NCBI GenBank assembly: GCA_022616435.1
Contig: JAKEET010000013.1
Location: 1-64,000, forward strand
Direction of reading: 5' to 3'
DNA length: 64,000 nucleotides
Origin: Gemmataceae bacterium
GTDB lineage: Bacteria; Planctomycetota; Planctomycetia; Gemmatales; Gemmataceae
The notes under the pieces are model-generated. The model was not told where the DNA came from, ran no database searches, and saw nothing but the letters and a program-made list of their open reading frames with translations. Both the position numbers and the translations under genes were made by a program. The first letter of the stretch is position 1; every line of letters begins with the position of its first letter. This document shows positions 42,503 through 52,233 of this stretch, piece by piece.

Positions 42503-44422
42503 TTAGAGACCCGGGCGCCTCAAGAGCACGGCCGCTGGCCGCGCGAAGTGCATCACCGGCGCGCGACCCGTGAGGTCAACGCGCGGCGGACACGGGTCCG
42601 GGCTGTACGCCGCGTCCTCGGTGGTCAGCACCGTTTCCCAAGGCTTGCCGGCGCAGGGCTGCACCGCGTCGCGTCCACCCAGATCCACCGCGCCCGAGCC
42701 GCGCAGCCGGCACACGGCCAGCAGCGTCGGCCCCGGGCCGGCCGACCGGCGCAGCAGGATCGTCCCATCATCCAGCGCCTCCACCGCGAAGCTCTCTCTT
42801 GTGGCCGACCGCAGCGCCGGCTCCGTTTGCCGAAGGCGCAGCAGCGTGCGATGGAGCCGCAGCATCGATGCATGCGGCTCGCGTTCGCACTCCGACCAAT
42901 CCAGCCGGCTGGCCACGAAGGTGGACTCGGCTTGAGGGTCGGGAATCCTGGCTCGCGCCGCGGGATCCGAGAAGGCGGCGAAGTGACGGAACTCCTTGCG
43001 CCGGCCTTCGGTCACCAGCTTGCCCAGCTCGTCGTGGTGGTTCGTGAAATACAGAAACGGGCTGCTGGCCGCCCACTCTTGCCCCATGAACAAGAGCGGC
43101 GTCGCCGGCGCGCACAACAGCAGGACCACGGCCGCGCGGTAGGCCGCCAGGTCGATCTGGTGATGCAAGCGTTCGCCGAGCGCGCGGTTGCCGATCTGGT
43201 CGTGGTTTTGCAGGCAGATGACGAAGCTGCGCGGCGGCAAGCCGGCCGGATCGCTGCCGCGCGGCGCGCCCAGGTGTTCGGAGAACTGCCCACAAAAGAA
43301 CCAGCCCTGGCGGAGCGTCGCCGCCAGGTCCGCGGTCGAACCGCTGAAGTCGCGGTAATATCCTTCGTGGTCGCCGGCCAGCAAGCGGCGGATCTGGTGA
43401 TGAAAATCGTCGGCCCACACGGCGTCGAGGCCCCAGCCGTTCACCCCCCCTGTGTCCCCCCCTTCACAAGGGTGGGAGCTGGAGGCGGGGGACTTCACCA
43501 TGTGGGCGAGATTGCGATGATCCTCCGCGATCACCAGGATGGATTTGCCCGGCACGGCGCCATGAACGCGCTCGGCCAGCTCGGCGAGGATGTGCCGCGG
43601 GCCGTCGTCGGCGATGGCGTGGGTGGCGTCGAGCCGCAGGCCGTCCACATGGTACTCGTGGACCCAGTGCAGCGCGTTCTCGATGAAGAACCGGCGCACC
43701 GGTTCGCTGTGTTCACCGTCGAAGTTGACGGCCGCGCCCCACGCGGTGTGGTGCCGCTCGGTGAAATAGTACGGACTGTAGACGCCCAGGTAGTTCCCGT
43801 CCGGGCCCAGGTGGTTGTAGACGACGTCGAGGATCACCCCGAGACCGAGGCGGTGCGCTTCATCGACCAGCCGCCGCAGGTCGTCGGGCCGGCCGTAGCA
43901 GCGGGCCGGGGCGAACAAACTGACGCCGTCGTAGCCCCAGTTCCGCTGGCCGGGGAAGTCGGCCACCGGCATCAGCTCGACAGCGGTCACGCCGAGCTGC
44001 TTCAGATACGGGAGCCGGCCTGCGACGCCCGCGAAGGTTCCCTCCGGAGTGAACGTTCCAACGTGCAGCTCGTAGATGATCAAGTCGTCGAGGCCGATGC
44101 CGCGCCAGCTCGCATCGGTCCAGTTGAACCGGGTGGGATCGATCACCTCGGACGGCCCGTGAACGCCTTCCGGTTGAAATCGCGATGCAGGATCAGGAAA
44201 CGGCCCCTGGCCGTCCACCCGGTAACGATACCGATCACCCGGCCCGACGCCGGGAAGCAGGCCGCCGAAGGTTCCATCGGAGTTCTTCTGAAGCAGTTGG
44301 ACTGATTTGGCCCCGTCAGTCCGTTTCAAGATGACTTCAACCAGCCGCGCATTCAGGGCCCAGACCGAGAACTGCGCCCCATCTTTGCCCGGCCACGCGC
44401 CGTACGTCGGTTGCCATGACAT
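42503..44422 (-). CDS. treZ: Malto-oligosyltrehalose trehalohydrolase TreZ
   Basis: TreZ releases trehalose from maltooligosyltrehalose made by TreY. The 639-residue GH13 enzyme has an N-terminal CBM48-like domain (YGAWPGKDGAQFSVWAL), the catalytic Asp in GLRLDATHAI, the acid Glu in VIAEDHRN and the third Asp in CLQNHDQIGNR. Between residues 311 and 326 there is an extra Pro/Ser/Gly segment (KSPASSSHPCEGGDTGG) not expected in the family, encoded by a C/G-rich palindromic stretch at about 43445-43493. The start at 44422 has GAGGAGG upstream and lies 13 bases after the dehydrogenase stop. treY and treX are not nearby. Confidence 0.92.
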   Translation of the reverse strand: MSWQPTYGAWPGKDGAQFSVWALNARLVEVILKRTDGAKSVQLLQKNSDGTFGGLLPGVGPGDRYRYRVDGQGPFPDPASRFQPEGVHGPSEVIDPTRFNWTDASWRGIGLDDLIIYELHVGTFTPEGTFAGVAGRLPYLKQLGVTAVELMPVADFPGQRNWGYDGVSLFAPARCYGRPDDLRRLVDEAHRLGLGVILDVVYNHLGPDGNYLGVYSPYYFTERHHTAWGAAVNFDGEHSEPVRRFFIENALHWVHEYHVDGLRLDATHAIADDGPRHILAELAERVHGAVPGKSILVIAEDHRNLAHMVKSPASSSHPCEGGDTGGVNGWGLDAVWADDFHHQIRRLLAGDHEGYYRDFSGSTADLAATLRQGWFFCGQFSEHLGAPRGSDPAGLPPRSFVICLQNHDQIGNRALGERLHHQIDLAAYRAAVVLLLCAPATPLLFMGQEWAASSPFLYFTNHHDELGKLVTEGRRKEFRHFAAFSDPAARARIPDPQAESTFVASRLDWSECEREPHASMLRLHRTLLRLRQTEPALRSATRESFAVEALDDGTILLRRSAGPGPTLLAVCRLRGSGAVDLGGRDAVQPCAGKPWETVLTTEDAAYSPDPCPPRVDLTGRAPVMHFARPAAVLLRRPGL

Positions 44423-44435
44423 GTCGGCGTCCTCC

Positions 44436-45848
44436 TCACGGAAAGATCCCCATCTCCGCGTAACACCGCGCGATCTTGTCGATGGCGTCGATCAGCGCCG
44501 CCGTCCGGAGATCGGCCTGGCCGTCCAGCCGCTTCTGAATCTCTCGGATCTCCTGATACGCGTTGACCATCGTCTCCTCCAACCCCGAGTAGACCAGGTC
44601 CTTCTCGTCGGCGCCGTGGACCATCGCGCGGTAGATGTCGTCGCCCAGTTTCTTGGCCGTGGCGCTTTCCACCACCCGGAGCACGTGCTGAAAGGCCCGC
44701 TCCTCGAAGCGCTTCTCCATGCGCCCGAAGCGGACGTGCGACAGGTTCTTCAGCCATTCGAAGTACGACACCGTGACGCCGCCGGCGTTCAGGTAGCTGT
44801 CCGGGATCACCAGCACGCCGCGCTGGAACAACTGGTCGCTGGCCTCGGCCGTGGTCGGACCGTTGGCCGCCTCGGCGACGATCCTGGCCTTGATCCGCGC
44901 CGCATTGTTGAGCGTGATGGCGTTTTCGAGCGCGGCCGGGATCAGAATGTCGCAATCCAGCTCCAGCAGCAGGTCGCGCTCCGGCAACGCGGTCGAGCCG
45001 GGAAACCCCATGATCGTCCCCTTCTCCTGCCGATGCTCCAGCAGCTTCTCCACCGGCAGGCCGGCCGGCAAGCTGATCGAGCCATCCGCCTCGCCGACCG
45101 CCACGATACGCCCGCCCCCTTCTTCCAGCGACTTGGCCGCATGATAGCCGACGTTGCCGAATCCCTGAATGACGATGCGTTTCCCGTCCAGCCCCGGGGT
45201 CAAGCCGAGCGCCTTCGTGTCCGCGGCGTTCGAGCAGGCCTCGCGGATGCCGTAGGTGACGCCCAGGCCGGTGGCCTCGCGCCGGCCGCGGATGCCCCCC
45301 AGGTGGACCGGCTTGCCCGTCACGCACCCCAGGCCGTCGAGCTCGTTGCGCTGCAGCGAGATGTACGTGTCGGCGATCCAGGCCATCTCCTGCGGCCCGG
45401 TCGCGTAGTCCGGCGCGGGCACGTCCACGCCCGGGCCGATGAAGTTCTTCTTCGTCAATTCGAACGTGTACCGGCGGGTGATGCGCTCCAGCTCGTGGGC
45501 GGAATAGTTCTTGCGATTGATGGCCACCCCGCCCTTGGCGCCGCCGAACGGCACGTTGACGACGGCGCACTTGTACGACATCAGCGCCGCCAGGGCCATG
45601 ACCTCGTCTTCATTGACATCGGGACTGAACCGAATGCCCCCCTTGGTCGGCATCTTGTGCTGGCTGTGCTCGGCCCGCCAGGCATGGATCACCTCGATCG
45701 TGCCGTCGTCGCGGCGCAGCGGAAACGCCATGCGATAGACGCTGTTGCACACCTTGATCTGCTCGAGCAAGGTCCGGTCGTGACTGGTGAACGCCGCCGC
45801 CTTGTCGAAGTTGCGGTTGACCTGGTTGAGAAAGCTGATTTTTTCCAT
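44436..45848 (-). CDS. Glu/Leu/Phe/Val dehydrogenase (glutamate dehydrogenase type)
   Basis: The 470-residue enzyme oxidatively deaminates an amino acid, most likely glutamate, with NAD(P). It shows [19 protein letters not shown], the substrate-lysine segment [11 protein letters not shown], the Rossmann motif [15 protein letters not shown] and [15 protein letters not shown] 45848 ([14 protein letters not shown]) is chosen since GGAGA precedes it and the extension to 45941 looks non-coding, but that start, with AAGGA upstream, remains possible. Its stop is 13 bases before treZ, whose ribosome site overlaps this gap, so the two are probably one operon. Confidence 0.9.
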   Translation of the reverse strand: MEKISFLNQVNRNFDKAAAFTSHDRTLLEQIKVCNSVYRMAFPLRRDDGTIEVIHAWRAEHSQHKMPTKGGIRFSPDVNEDEVMALAALMSYKCAVVNVPFGGAKGGVAINRKNYSAHELERITRRYTFELTKKNFIGPGVDVPAPDYATGPQEMAWIADTYISLQRNELDGLGCVTGKPVHLGGIRGRREATGLGVTYGIREACSNAADTKALGLTPGLDGKRIVIQGFGNVGYHAAKSLEEGGGRIVAVGEADGSISLPAGLPVEKLLEHRQEKGTIMGFPGSTALPERDLLLELDCDILIPAALENAITLNNAARIKARIVAEAANGPTTAEASDQLFQRGVLVIPDSYLNAGGVTVSYFEWLKNLSHVRFGRMEKRFEERAFQHVLRVVESATAKKLGDDIYRAMVHGADEKDLVYSGLEETMVNAYQEIREIQKRLDGQADLRTAALIDAIDKIARCYAEMGIFP

Positions 45849-45985
45849 CGATTCGGTCTCCGGTCGCCGGTGGCCGGCAACGCCGTCGCGCGGGATGGCG
45901 CCGTCGATCGTGGCCAGGGGCGAGGGGCGAGGTTCCATCATGAGGTTCCTTCATGAGGGATCATGCGGTATTGAGTGAAGAGAGG

Positions 45986-46600
45986 TCAAGGGAGGATGCG
46001 CACCGCGGCAGCGGCAAGGAGGCCCACGAAATCGCTCGCGATTGTCCCCTTACCCACAGAGTTGCAAAACCGCGGAGGAAATCGGGGAAATTCCGACATT
46101 TTCCTTGCACAAGCGCGACGCAGCCGCGCGGCTCGATCAGTCAGTTTCCCTTGTGGCGAGGGCGGGGAGGACGAAGGCCGAGGAGCACGGCGCCCCGATA
46201 GTCGGCCTCGGCCTTTCGCACCCACTCGCGCGTCGCTTTTCTCATACAAGACCTTGCCCTTGGCCACGATCTCGGTGTGAAAGGACTCGCCGTCCTCCAA
46301 CCGCCAGCGCAAGTCCTCCGGCGTTCGCACGATCAAACCCATCGGGAACGGCGCCGGGATCGCCCAGCGAATGCGAGCGGCTTGGGTGTGCTGATGTCGC
46401 GCCGGCATGACCACCAGAATATCAACGTCGCTGTCCGCGTGCGGCGTCCCATAGGCATAGGAGCCAAACAAGATGATCTTCTCCGGCTGGAAACGCTCGG
46501 CCACCTGGCGCGCGAAGCGGCGGATCACGCGCATAGGGATATCGGCGCCGCGGTACCAGCGAACCGGCAGCGTGCGCAATGTGCGGCGTTTGTCGCTCAT
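45986..46600 (-). CDS. MNT-domain nucleotidyltransferase (antitoxin-like)
   Basis: The minimal nucleotidyltransferase signature GSYAYGTPHADSDVDILVV (about residues 47-65) gives the G-S-x-D-x-D metal site. The domain ends near VLYEK (about residue 119). The frame then runs on for about 85 more residues of Arg/Pro/Ser-rich sequence, down to 45986, which does not look native. MNT proteins commonly pair with a HEPN protein as antitoxin/toxin; a HEPN start overlaps in another frame at 46245 but is truncated. The readthrough tail is probably decay after loss of the original stop. It begins 9 bases before the end of the convergent-strand-neighbour BBP7 gene's stop region. Confidence 0.8.
   Translation of the reverse strand: MSDKRRTLRTLPVRWYRGADIPMRVIRRFARQVAERFQPEKIILFGSYAYGTPHADSDVDILVVMPARHQHTQAARIRWAIPAPFPMGLIVRTPEDLRWRLEDGESFHTEIVAKGKVLYEKSDARVGAKGRGRLSGRRAPRPSSSPPSPQGKLTDRAARLRRACARKMSEFPRFPPRFCNSVGKGTIASDFVGLLAAAAVRILP
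46141..46245 (-). pseudogene. Truncated HEPN-domain gene (toxin remnant)
   Basis: Overlapping the MNT frame, ATG 46245 reads MRKATREWVRKAEADYRGA, the usual N-terminus of HEPN partners of MNT proteins. It then becomes Pro/Arg-rich and stops at 46141 after 34 residues. The HEPN catalytic R-x4-6-H motif near the family C-terminus is absent. This looks like the left-over start of the toxin gene of an MNT/HEPN pair. Confidence 0.65.
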
Positions 46601-46609
46601 CACTTCATT

Positions 46610-47845
46610 CTAGTACCGAATCTCGAACCCGACGTTCACGCCCTGCGCCCAGAAGTCGGTGCTGTCGAACAGGGTAGTCGGCCGGGCCGGGCCCGTCAGG
46701 TTGCCGGGGGGGAACTGCGTGGTGTTGATGACGCGGTCGATCTGCTGTCCCGGCCGGGCCACCTCGGACCAGTACAGGAGCGTGTAGCCGACGAAGGCCC
46801 GCGCCCGCGGGCAAATCTGATAGCCCAGGTTGATCGTCAGCTCGGGGACCACGGCAAACTCGTTCTCCTCGAAGGCGCCGCTGTTGCTCGGCTGCGCCAG
46901 CAGGCCGGCGGGGAAGGTCCGCACCGCGCCGCTGGTCTGGTCTTCGATGGTCCGGAAGCCGGAGACGTTCTGGCGCTGGTCGGTGCAGCCCAGGGCGACC
47001 TTGGCCTGCGCGTCCACGACCCACTGGCCGCGGCGCCACTCGCCGGCGATGCCGACCTGGCCGCCGTAGAAGCGGTTGCGGACCGCGAATTCATCGACGA
47101 CCAGGGCGCGGTTGCCGGCGCCCGCGGCCAGGTCTTGCGTCGCCGCCGCGATCCGCAGGGTCTCATCCAGATCGAGGAAGCGGAACCCGGCGAGCACCTG
47201 GATGCGCCGGCACTCCTGCTCGCACCGGGTCTTGCGCAGGTTGACCTCGAACCCCCACAGGCGCGACTCCAGATTGACGTCCACCGCGCCGCCTTGCACG
47301 AACGGCAGGGCGACCGGGTCGGCGTTCTCCACATTGTTGACGACGTCGAAGAAGGGCCGCGACAGCACCGGCGAACCCGCCGCCCCCGACGACGCGACGC
47401 TCAGCCCCGCGTCCTGTTCGGACAGGAAGAACGCCGTGGCCTCGACGGCGACCGTCGGATCGCGGCGCAACCATGACCCCAGCGTGAAGCGCCCGCCGTT
47501 GAAGCCATCCTGATCCAGGTCCGAACCGCCCAGCACGACGCGCGTCGCCGGGAAGCCGAGGGCGCCGGGCCGCGCGTCGTTGGCATTGCCGGTCGTGACC
47601 AGCGGCGGCAGCGCGGCGTCACGGATCCACCAGTGCAGATACTCCGCGCGACCGTAGAACCTGGCGCAACAGGAAGGATCGCAACAGTTGATGTCGGCGG
47701 CCGGGGCCACGGCGACGGCAGCCGGATGTTCCGGGATCGGCGGTGCGGCTTGCTGGGCCAAGGCTGTCGGGGCCAAGGCTGTCGGGGCCAGAACTGGAGT
47801 GAGTCCGAGGACCAATCCGATCACGCGGGCGCAAGTGCTATTCAT
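46610..47845 (-). CDS. BBP7-family outer-membrane beta-barrel protein
   Basis: The 411-residue product has a signal peptide (with a small in-frame duplication, LAPTALAPTALAQQ) and then CCDPSCCARFYGRAEYLHWW, a Cys-rich start typical of planctomycete BBP7 barrels. Alternating beta strands follow with repeated aromatic ends (RLWGFEVNLRKT, FYGGQVGIAGEWRRGQWVVD, RAFVGYTLLYWSEVAR). The last strand ends GVNVGFEIRY with C-terminal aromatic, as in outer-membrane barrels. A role as a porin or surface protein is family inference. Confidence 0.85.
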   Translation of the reverse strand: MNSTCARVIGLVLGLTPVLAPTALAPTALAQQAAPPIPEHPAAVAVAPAADINCCDPSCCARFYGRAEYLHWWIRDAALPPLVTTGNANDARPGALGFPATRVVLGGSDLDQDGFNGGRFTLGSWLRRDPTVAVEATAFFLSEQDAGLSVASSGAAGSPVLSRPFFDVVNNVENADPVALPFVQGGAVDVNLESRLWGFEVNLRKTRCEQECRRIQVLAGFRFLDLDETLRIAAATQDLAAGAGNRALVVDEFAVRNRFYGGQVGIAGEWRRGQWVVDAQAKVALGCTDQRQNVSGFRTIEDQTSGAVRTFPAGLLAQPSNSGAFEENEFAVVPELTINLGYQICPRARAFVGYTLLYWSEVARPGQQIDRVINTTQFPPGNLTGPARPTTLFDSTDFWAQGVNVGFEIRY

Positions 47846-48056
47846 CGCGTTTCACCTGTCCGTGGCGAGGACTTCGTGCGCGGCAACCTGGAAGGGGCGG
47901 CAGGGACGCGCTCCCGCGCCTCTTCGTTCCTTTCGGCAACCCATGCCTGGAAGCGAAGCGGCTTCGTGGAGAATACCGATCCGGCTGACGCACAAGCGCC
48001 AGCAAAGTTGGTGGGACCCGCGGAACAGGATGACTCGGCCCAGCTTGAACCGGGCC

Positions 48057-49988
48057 TCAGTCGACCCTCCACGTCCATTTCCATTGGTCGAAGTCAAACC
48101 ACCGGTAAGGCTGTGAGGACGTGTCTTGGGCGGAGCTGCCGAAGCTGGCCCCGTCCAAGCGCTGCCCATCCAGGCGCTGATTGTACGTCGCCTGCGCGGT
48201 CTGCAACGCCTGGAGCAGAGCACCATAATCGGGCGTCTGCGGAGCGCTTTGCCAGGCATTGGCAGGGGAGACGGACGGTTCGGGCCAATCCCACGAGAAG
48301 TCCTGATAGACGCCGTCGTTGATGTAATCGATCCAATCCCCGAGATTGTCGAATCCGTGCACCTGATAGTGCGGCACGCCTTGCTGACCCTCGAACAATG
48401 AAGACCAGGAGCTGTCGTAGCCGGCGCCCCAGGTCAGATTCTCGAAGAAATAGGGATCGAGGGTCGCGCTGGAGGAAGGAAACGCGCTGGACCACGAATC
48501 GCCGTCACCGGTCCAGCTGGTCCAGGGACTGTAGCCGTCGTACCACGAGCTATTGAAGACTGACCCCCAGCTCAGATCGTCAAAGAAGTAGGGATCCAGC
48601 GCGTTGCCCCAAGTGTCAAGCGCACCGGACAAGGAGTCGCCGTAGTTCGAGTCGCCGTAGTTCGAGTCGCCGTAGGTCACCCACGCATCGTAGCCGTCGT
48701 ACCACGACGTGCCGTAGTCCCAACCCGGGTAAGTTGCCGCGCTGCCCCACAATCCCAGGGCGCCGGCGCTGCCGTCCCACTCCGTCAGCCAATTGCCGGC
48801 GCCGAATGGAACGTCGCCGTACGTGCTGAACCAACCGTCGAACGGATACCGGGAGCCAACGCCCTGGGGCATCTGGAAGAAGTCATCGATGCCTGAGCCA
48901 GCCGCGTAGTCCCACGGCGGCATCGCTCCCAGCCCAATCGAGGCAACATCGCCCCAGAATCCTTGGAAGGCGTTGACGGATTCCTGGCCGATCCCCAGCC
49001 CGCCGAACAATCCGGCGGCGCCCAGGGACCAGAGTCTGTCGTCCCCGGAAAGGTACGGATCGAAGACGGAGTTGAACGCGTCCACGGCCAATGTCAAATC
49101 GGGCGCCGCCATGGACGACTGGAAAAGAGCGTCCCAGGGACCGGCGGCGCCGTAGTAGTCACGGAGAAGGCCTTGGATTTGGGCGGCTTCGTCCCATGGA
49201 TGCGCGCGCCCGGAATCGACGGAAGTCCAGTAATCGGCAAGCTCGGTCGCCGCCGAACCCCACACTGCTTGCGCATAGCCCGGGGCCGCATTCCAGACAT
49301 CACCCAGCGCGGCGGACAGGGAATGCCACGCGTCCTGGAACAGGAAATTGTCGCTGCTGTTTCCGGCTAGGCGATCGTTGCCGGGGCCGCCGATGAGGAC
49401 GTTGGAACCGCCGCCGCCGTTGAGCTGGTCCTTGCCGGCGCCGCCGTCGAGGAAATCGCTGCCCTGGCCGCCGACGAGCCTGTCCGCCCCTGGGCCGCCG
49501 CCGAGAAAGGCTCGGGCGCTGCCGGCGAACAGGCGGTCGTTGCCGGCGCCGCCGTCGATGATGCTCAACCCGCTGCCGGCCCGCACCACGTCGTTGCCCC
49601 GGCCCCCGTAGATGCTCGCCGGCAATTGCACCGCCGCGTGCATCGTGATCTTGTCGGCCCCGTTGTTGCCGTGGACGACGATGCGGGCGATGTCGGCCGC
49701 ATCGAAGCGGCCGTGACGCTTGCCGTTGACCTTGACGGAAAGCTGATCGCCCGACTGCAACACCTTGATCACGTCGTTGCGGGCGGAGCCGTTGATCGTC
49801 AGCTCGCCCGCCGCGCCGTGACCCGGATCGGGCTTGAAGATCACGGGGTTGGCGGAGGGCGTCGCGCGGCTCTCAAGTTGCTCCACGTTCGGGGCCGTCG
49901 TCTGCCGCCGCCGCGAGGCGCTCCGCGTTCGAGAACGGCCGCGGCCGCCGGCGGATGGTCGTGGCGCTTGGAACAGGAAGTGAAACAT
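48057..49988 (-). CDS. Surface protein: LExR leader, RTX-type repeats and a Tyr/Trp/Asp-rich tail
   Basis: The 643-residue product has a basic N-terminus and the planctomycete surface motif VEQLESRATPSA (35-46). A calcium-binding RTX region follows at about 95-215 (IYGGRGNDVVRAGSGLSIID, GGGPGADRLVGGQGSDFLDG). From about 220 the chain is acidic and extremely rich in Trp, Tyr, Ser, Gly and Asp, with imperfect repeats (DPYFFDDLSWGSVFNSSWYD, DPYFFENLTWGAGYDSSW) and an exact YGDSN tandem from a 15-bp DNA repeat near 48645-48680. Secretion by a system reading the LExR leader is inferred. The tail has no recognised family. Confidence 0.8.
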   Translation of the reverse strand: MFHFLFQAPRPSAGGRGRSRTRSASRRRQTTAPNVEQLESRATPSANPVIFKPDPGHGAAGELTINGSARNDVIKVLQSGDQLSVKVNGKRHGRFDAADIARIVVHGNNGADKITMHAAVQLPASIYGGRGNDVVRAGSGLSIIDGGAGNDRLFAGSARAFLGGGPGADRLVGGQGSDFLDGGAGKDQLNGGGGSNVLIGGPGNDRLAGNSSDNFLFQDAWHSLSAALGDVWNAAPGYAQAVWGSAATELADYWTSVDSGRAHPWDEAAQIQGLLRDYYGAAGPWDALFQSSMAAPDLTLAVDAFNSVFDPYLSGDDRLWSLGAAGLFGGLGIGQESVNAFQGFWGDVASIGLGAMPPWDYAAGSGIDDFFQMPQGVGSRYPFDGWFSTYGDVPFGAGNWLTEWDGSAGALGLWGSAATYPGWDYGTSWYDGYDAWVTYGDSNYGDSNYGDSLSGALDTWGNALDPYFFDDLSWGSVFNSSWYDGYSPWTSWTGDGDSWSSAFPSSSATLDPYFFENLTWGAGYDSSWSSLFEGQQGVPHYQVHGFDNLGDWIDYINDGVYQDFSWDWPEPSVSPANAWQSAPQTPDYGALLQALQTAQATYNQRLDGQRLDGASFGSSAQDTSSQPYRWFDFDQWKWTWRVD

Positions 49989-50197
49989 GGCGGCTCCTTG
50001 GCTTGGCGGTGAGGATGTTCCGCGTGCTGCGGACAACGCTCGCCGTGCAGCACGTCGTCATGAAGAGATAGCGGCGCAGCGCGTCAAGCTTGTCAGGAAA
50101 AAGTCGGCCGCGGGTCTGATTCTTGGAGGAGGGAAGGTGGCGAGTCGCCGCGCGCGGCGCTGGGTATCGGAATTGGAACGAAAAAATGCGCGCCGGC

Positions 50198-52093
50198 TCA
50201 ACGCGGCGCGGCGTCAGGCAGGGCGTTGATGCTGCTGAGAACATGGGGCTGCACAAAAGCCTCGAACGTCACCGGCTTGGAGAGATCGAGCTTGAAGTCA
50301 TACGCGGCGGCGCAGCCTTGTTTGCCGTCGAATTCCAGGGCGTAGTTCGTTTTGGTCCCGCTCCTGGCCATCCAGTAATCGGCTGCGGACAATGCATTGA
50401 TCCGCTTCAGCGTCGCCATCGCCCGCAAGACGCCGGCGTTGCGGTGGGCGATGTCGTCGCTGACGTTGAGCTCCTCCAACGGCAGGTGCTTGAGTGCGGA
50501 GATGTCCGAAACGTAATGGCCGCCGAGCAGCGTGAGCTTCTTGAGCTTCGTGAAGGCCATGAGCGGCGTGATGTCGGGGGTCCACTCGCCTAGCTCCAGC
50601 ACTGCGATCGTCACGGCGTTGTTCTCGATTCCCTCGACAAGTCGGCCCAGGTCATCGCCGTTGACCTCTTTGAGTTTGGCGGCCACGGCTGCCACCTGCT
50701 CCCTGGCAGGCAGCTTTGCGGTCGCGGCGGCAAACCCCTCGGCCGCCTTGCGGCGCAGCGCGATCGCCTCCCAAAACTTCGTCGCCGGCCGGTCATCCTT
50801 ATAGTCTTCACCGATTGTTCTCAGCGGCAACGACTTCAGCACGGCCTCGGCGGCTGGATCGTAGAGCGGGAAGTCAAGCCAGATCTCCAGGAGCGGCATG
50901 TTCTTCAGGACCGAGAAATCCGAGACACGCGATCGGAACATATACAAAGACGCCAGCGGCATGTCTTTGAGCGGCGACAGGTCGGCGACCTGGGTATCGA
51001 CAATATTCAGCCACGTGAGGCGCATGCCCTTGAGCGGCGAGAGATCCGAAAGCGGGTTCGCGCTGGCGTGAAGGTAGGTCAGCGGCATGCCTCTTAGCGG
51101 CGTAAGATCTGTAACGTGGGCTACGCCGAACCCCAAGTTTTTCAGGGGCATCCCTTCAAGCGGGGAAAGATCGCCGACGAGCGTGCCGCCCAAGCGCAAG
51201 TACGCCAGTGGCATGCCCTTCAACGGCGAGAAGTCCGAGACCAACGTGCGCTCGCAGTGCAAGTGTTCCAAGGACATCCCCTTCAGATGTGACAGGTCCG
51301 AAACCGCGGTCCCTTGGAAATCCAGGTGCGTCAGCCCCATTCCCTTCAAGGGCGAGAGGTCCGAGATTCGGGTGTCGCCGCAATATAACCTGCTCAAGGG
51401 CATGTCTTTTAGCGGCGAAAGGTGGGCGACGCGCGTGAACCTACAATTCAAGTACGTCAACTTCAGACCCGCCAGCGGCGCAAGATCGGCAAGCTTTCCG
51501 TGTCCCTTTGTGAATGTTCCTAGTCCCTCAGAAGTCCCGCTACAGCGCAGAGTTTTCAACCAGGCCAGTGCCCGCACCGGCCAGATCTCCGTGACCGCGT
51601 CAGTGATGAAATTGAGCTCGACTACTCGGCCATCTTCGAAATGGTGCGTCACCTTGCCGTCGAACCCGGGATTCAGCTCCCGCAGCTTCTCGCGAACCGC
51701 ATCGACCTGCTCTTGCGGCGGCAGCTTTTTCACATGGTCAAAGAACGCCTGCTGCTCGGCCGTCGGCTGCCACTTGGCGACGCGGGGGGCTTCCGGCGCC
51801 AGCAAACGCACGCGCACGGCGACCTCGCCCCGCTTCTTCATCGTGAACTCCGGCGTATCGACTTCCACGCCGTCAGCCCCGACCACCTTGATCATGTACT
51901 CCCCGGGCGGCAGGTTCTTGTTGCGTTCGCTCGGCTTGAGCGTGTGCAGCAACCTGCCGTGCTGGTCGTGAATCTGGATCTGGCCGTTCTTGAGGCGGGC
52001 TTCGAACGGCGCGAAATCCTGGATTCCAGCCCCATCGTCGGTGGCGGTCGCCTGGTCACGGCAGCGCTGGCGAAGTTGTTCGAGCAAGTCCAC
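50198..52093 (-). CDS. Leucine-rich-repeat protein, with truncated-looking termini
   Basis: GTG 52093 has GGAGAG nine bases upstream. After an N-terminal ~100-residue domain (KNGQIQIHDQHGRLLHTLKP, carrying a beta-sandwich-like PPGEYMIKVVGADGVEVDTP) there are about nine LRR units of ~23 residues with a DLSPLKGMPLxxL consensus. A helical spacer, two further LRR-like units and KTNYALEFDGKQGCAAAYDF follow. The last resembles the first strands of a LamG/concanavalin domain, which then ends. Planctomycete relatives join these domains to a protein kinase; no kinase is present here. It lacks a signal peptide. Confidence 0.8.
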   Translation of the reverse strand: MDLLEQLRQRCRDQATATDDGAGIQDFAPFEARLKNGQIQIHDQHGRLLHTLKPSERNKNLPPGEYMIKVVGADGVEVDTPEFTMKKRGEVAVRVRLLAPEAPRVAKWQPTAEQQAFFDHVKKLPPQEQVDAVREKLRELNPGFDGKVTHHFEDGRVVELNFITDAVTEIWPVRALAWLKTLRCSGTSEGLGTFTKGHGKLADLAPLAGLKLTYLNCRFTRVAHLSPLKDMPLSRLYCGDTRISDLSPLKGMGLTHLDFQGTAVSDLSHLKGMSLEHLHCERTLVSDFSPLKGMPLAYLRLGGTLVGDLSPLEGMPLKNLGFGVAHVTDLTPLRGMPLTYLHASANPLSDLSPLKGMRLTWLNIVDTQVADLSPLKDMPLASLYMFRSRVSDFSVLKNMPLLEIWLDFPLYDPAAEAVLKSLPLRTIGEDYKDDRPATKFWEAIALRRKAAEGFAAATAKLPAREQVAAVAAKLKEVNGDDLGRLVEGIENNAVTIAVLELGEWTPDITPLMAFTKLKKLTLLGGHYVSDISALKHLPLEELNVSDDIAHRNAGVLRAMATLKRINALSAADYWMARSGTKTNYALEFDGKQGCAAAYDFKLDLSKPVTFEAFVQPHVLSSINALPDAAPR

Positions 52094-52233
52094 GGCGGCT
52101 CTCCGGCTGAGAAATCATTCTCGCGATTCCAGTTTTCGTGTCCAGTTTTGCCGGCGGAATCGGATATGCCTGAATGAGCAGGCGAGCGCTGACGAGTGGG
52201 CGCTGGCGCCCGCGTGGTTGCATGGAGCAAGCT

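Noticed and set aside
42428-44305. 625-aa plus-strand ORF
   Set aside because: Antisense of treZ, whose catalytic motifs are intact.
47842-48084. 80-aa minus-strand ORF between the RTX-type and BBP7 genes
   Set aside because: No ribosome site, composition like neighbouring non-coding sequence, and it overlaps the ends of both neighbours.
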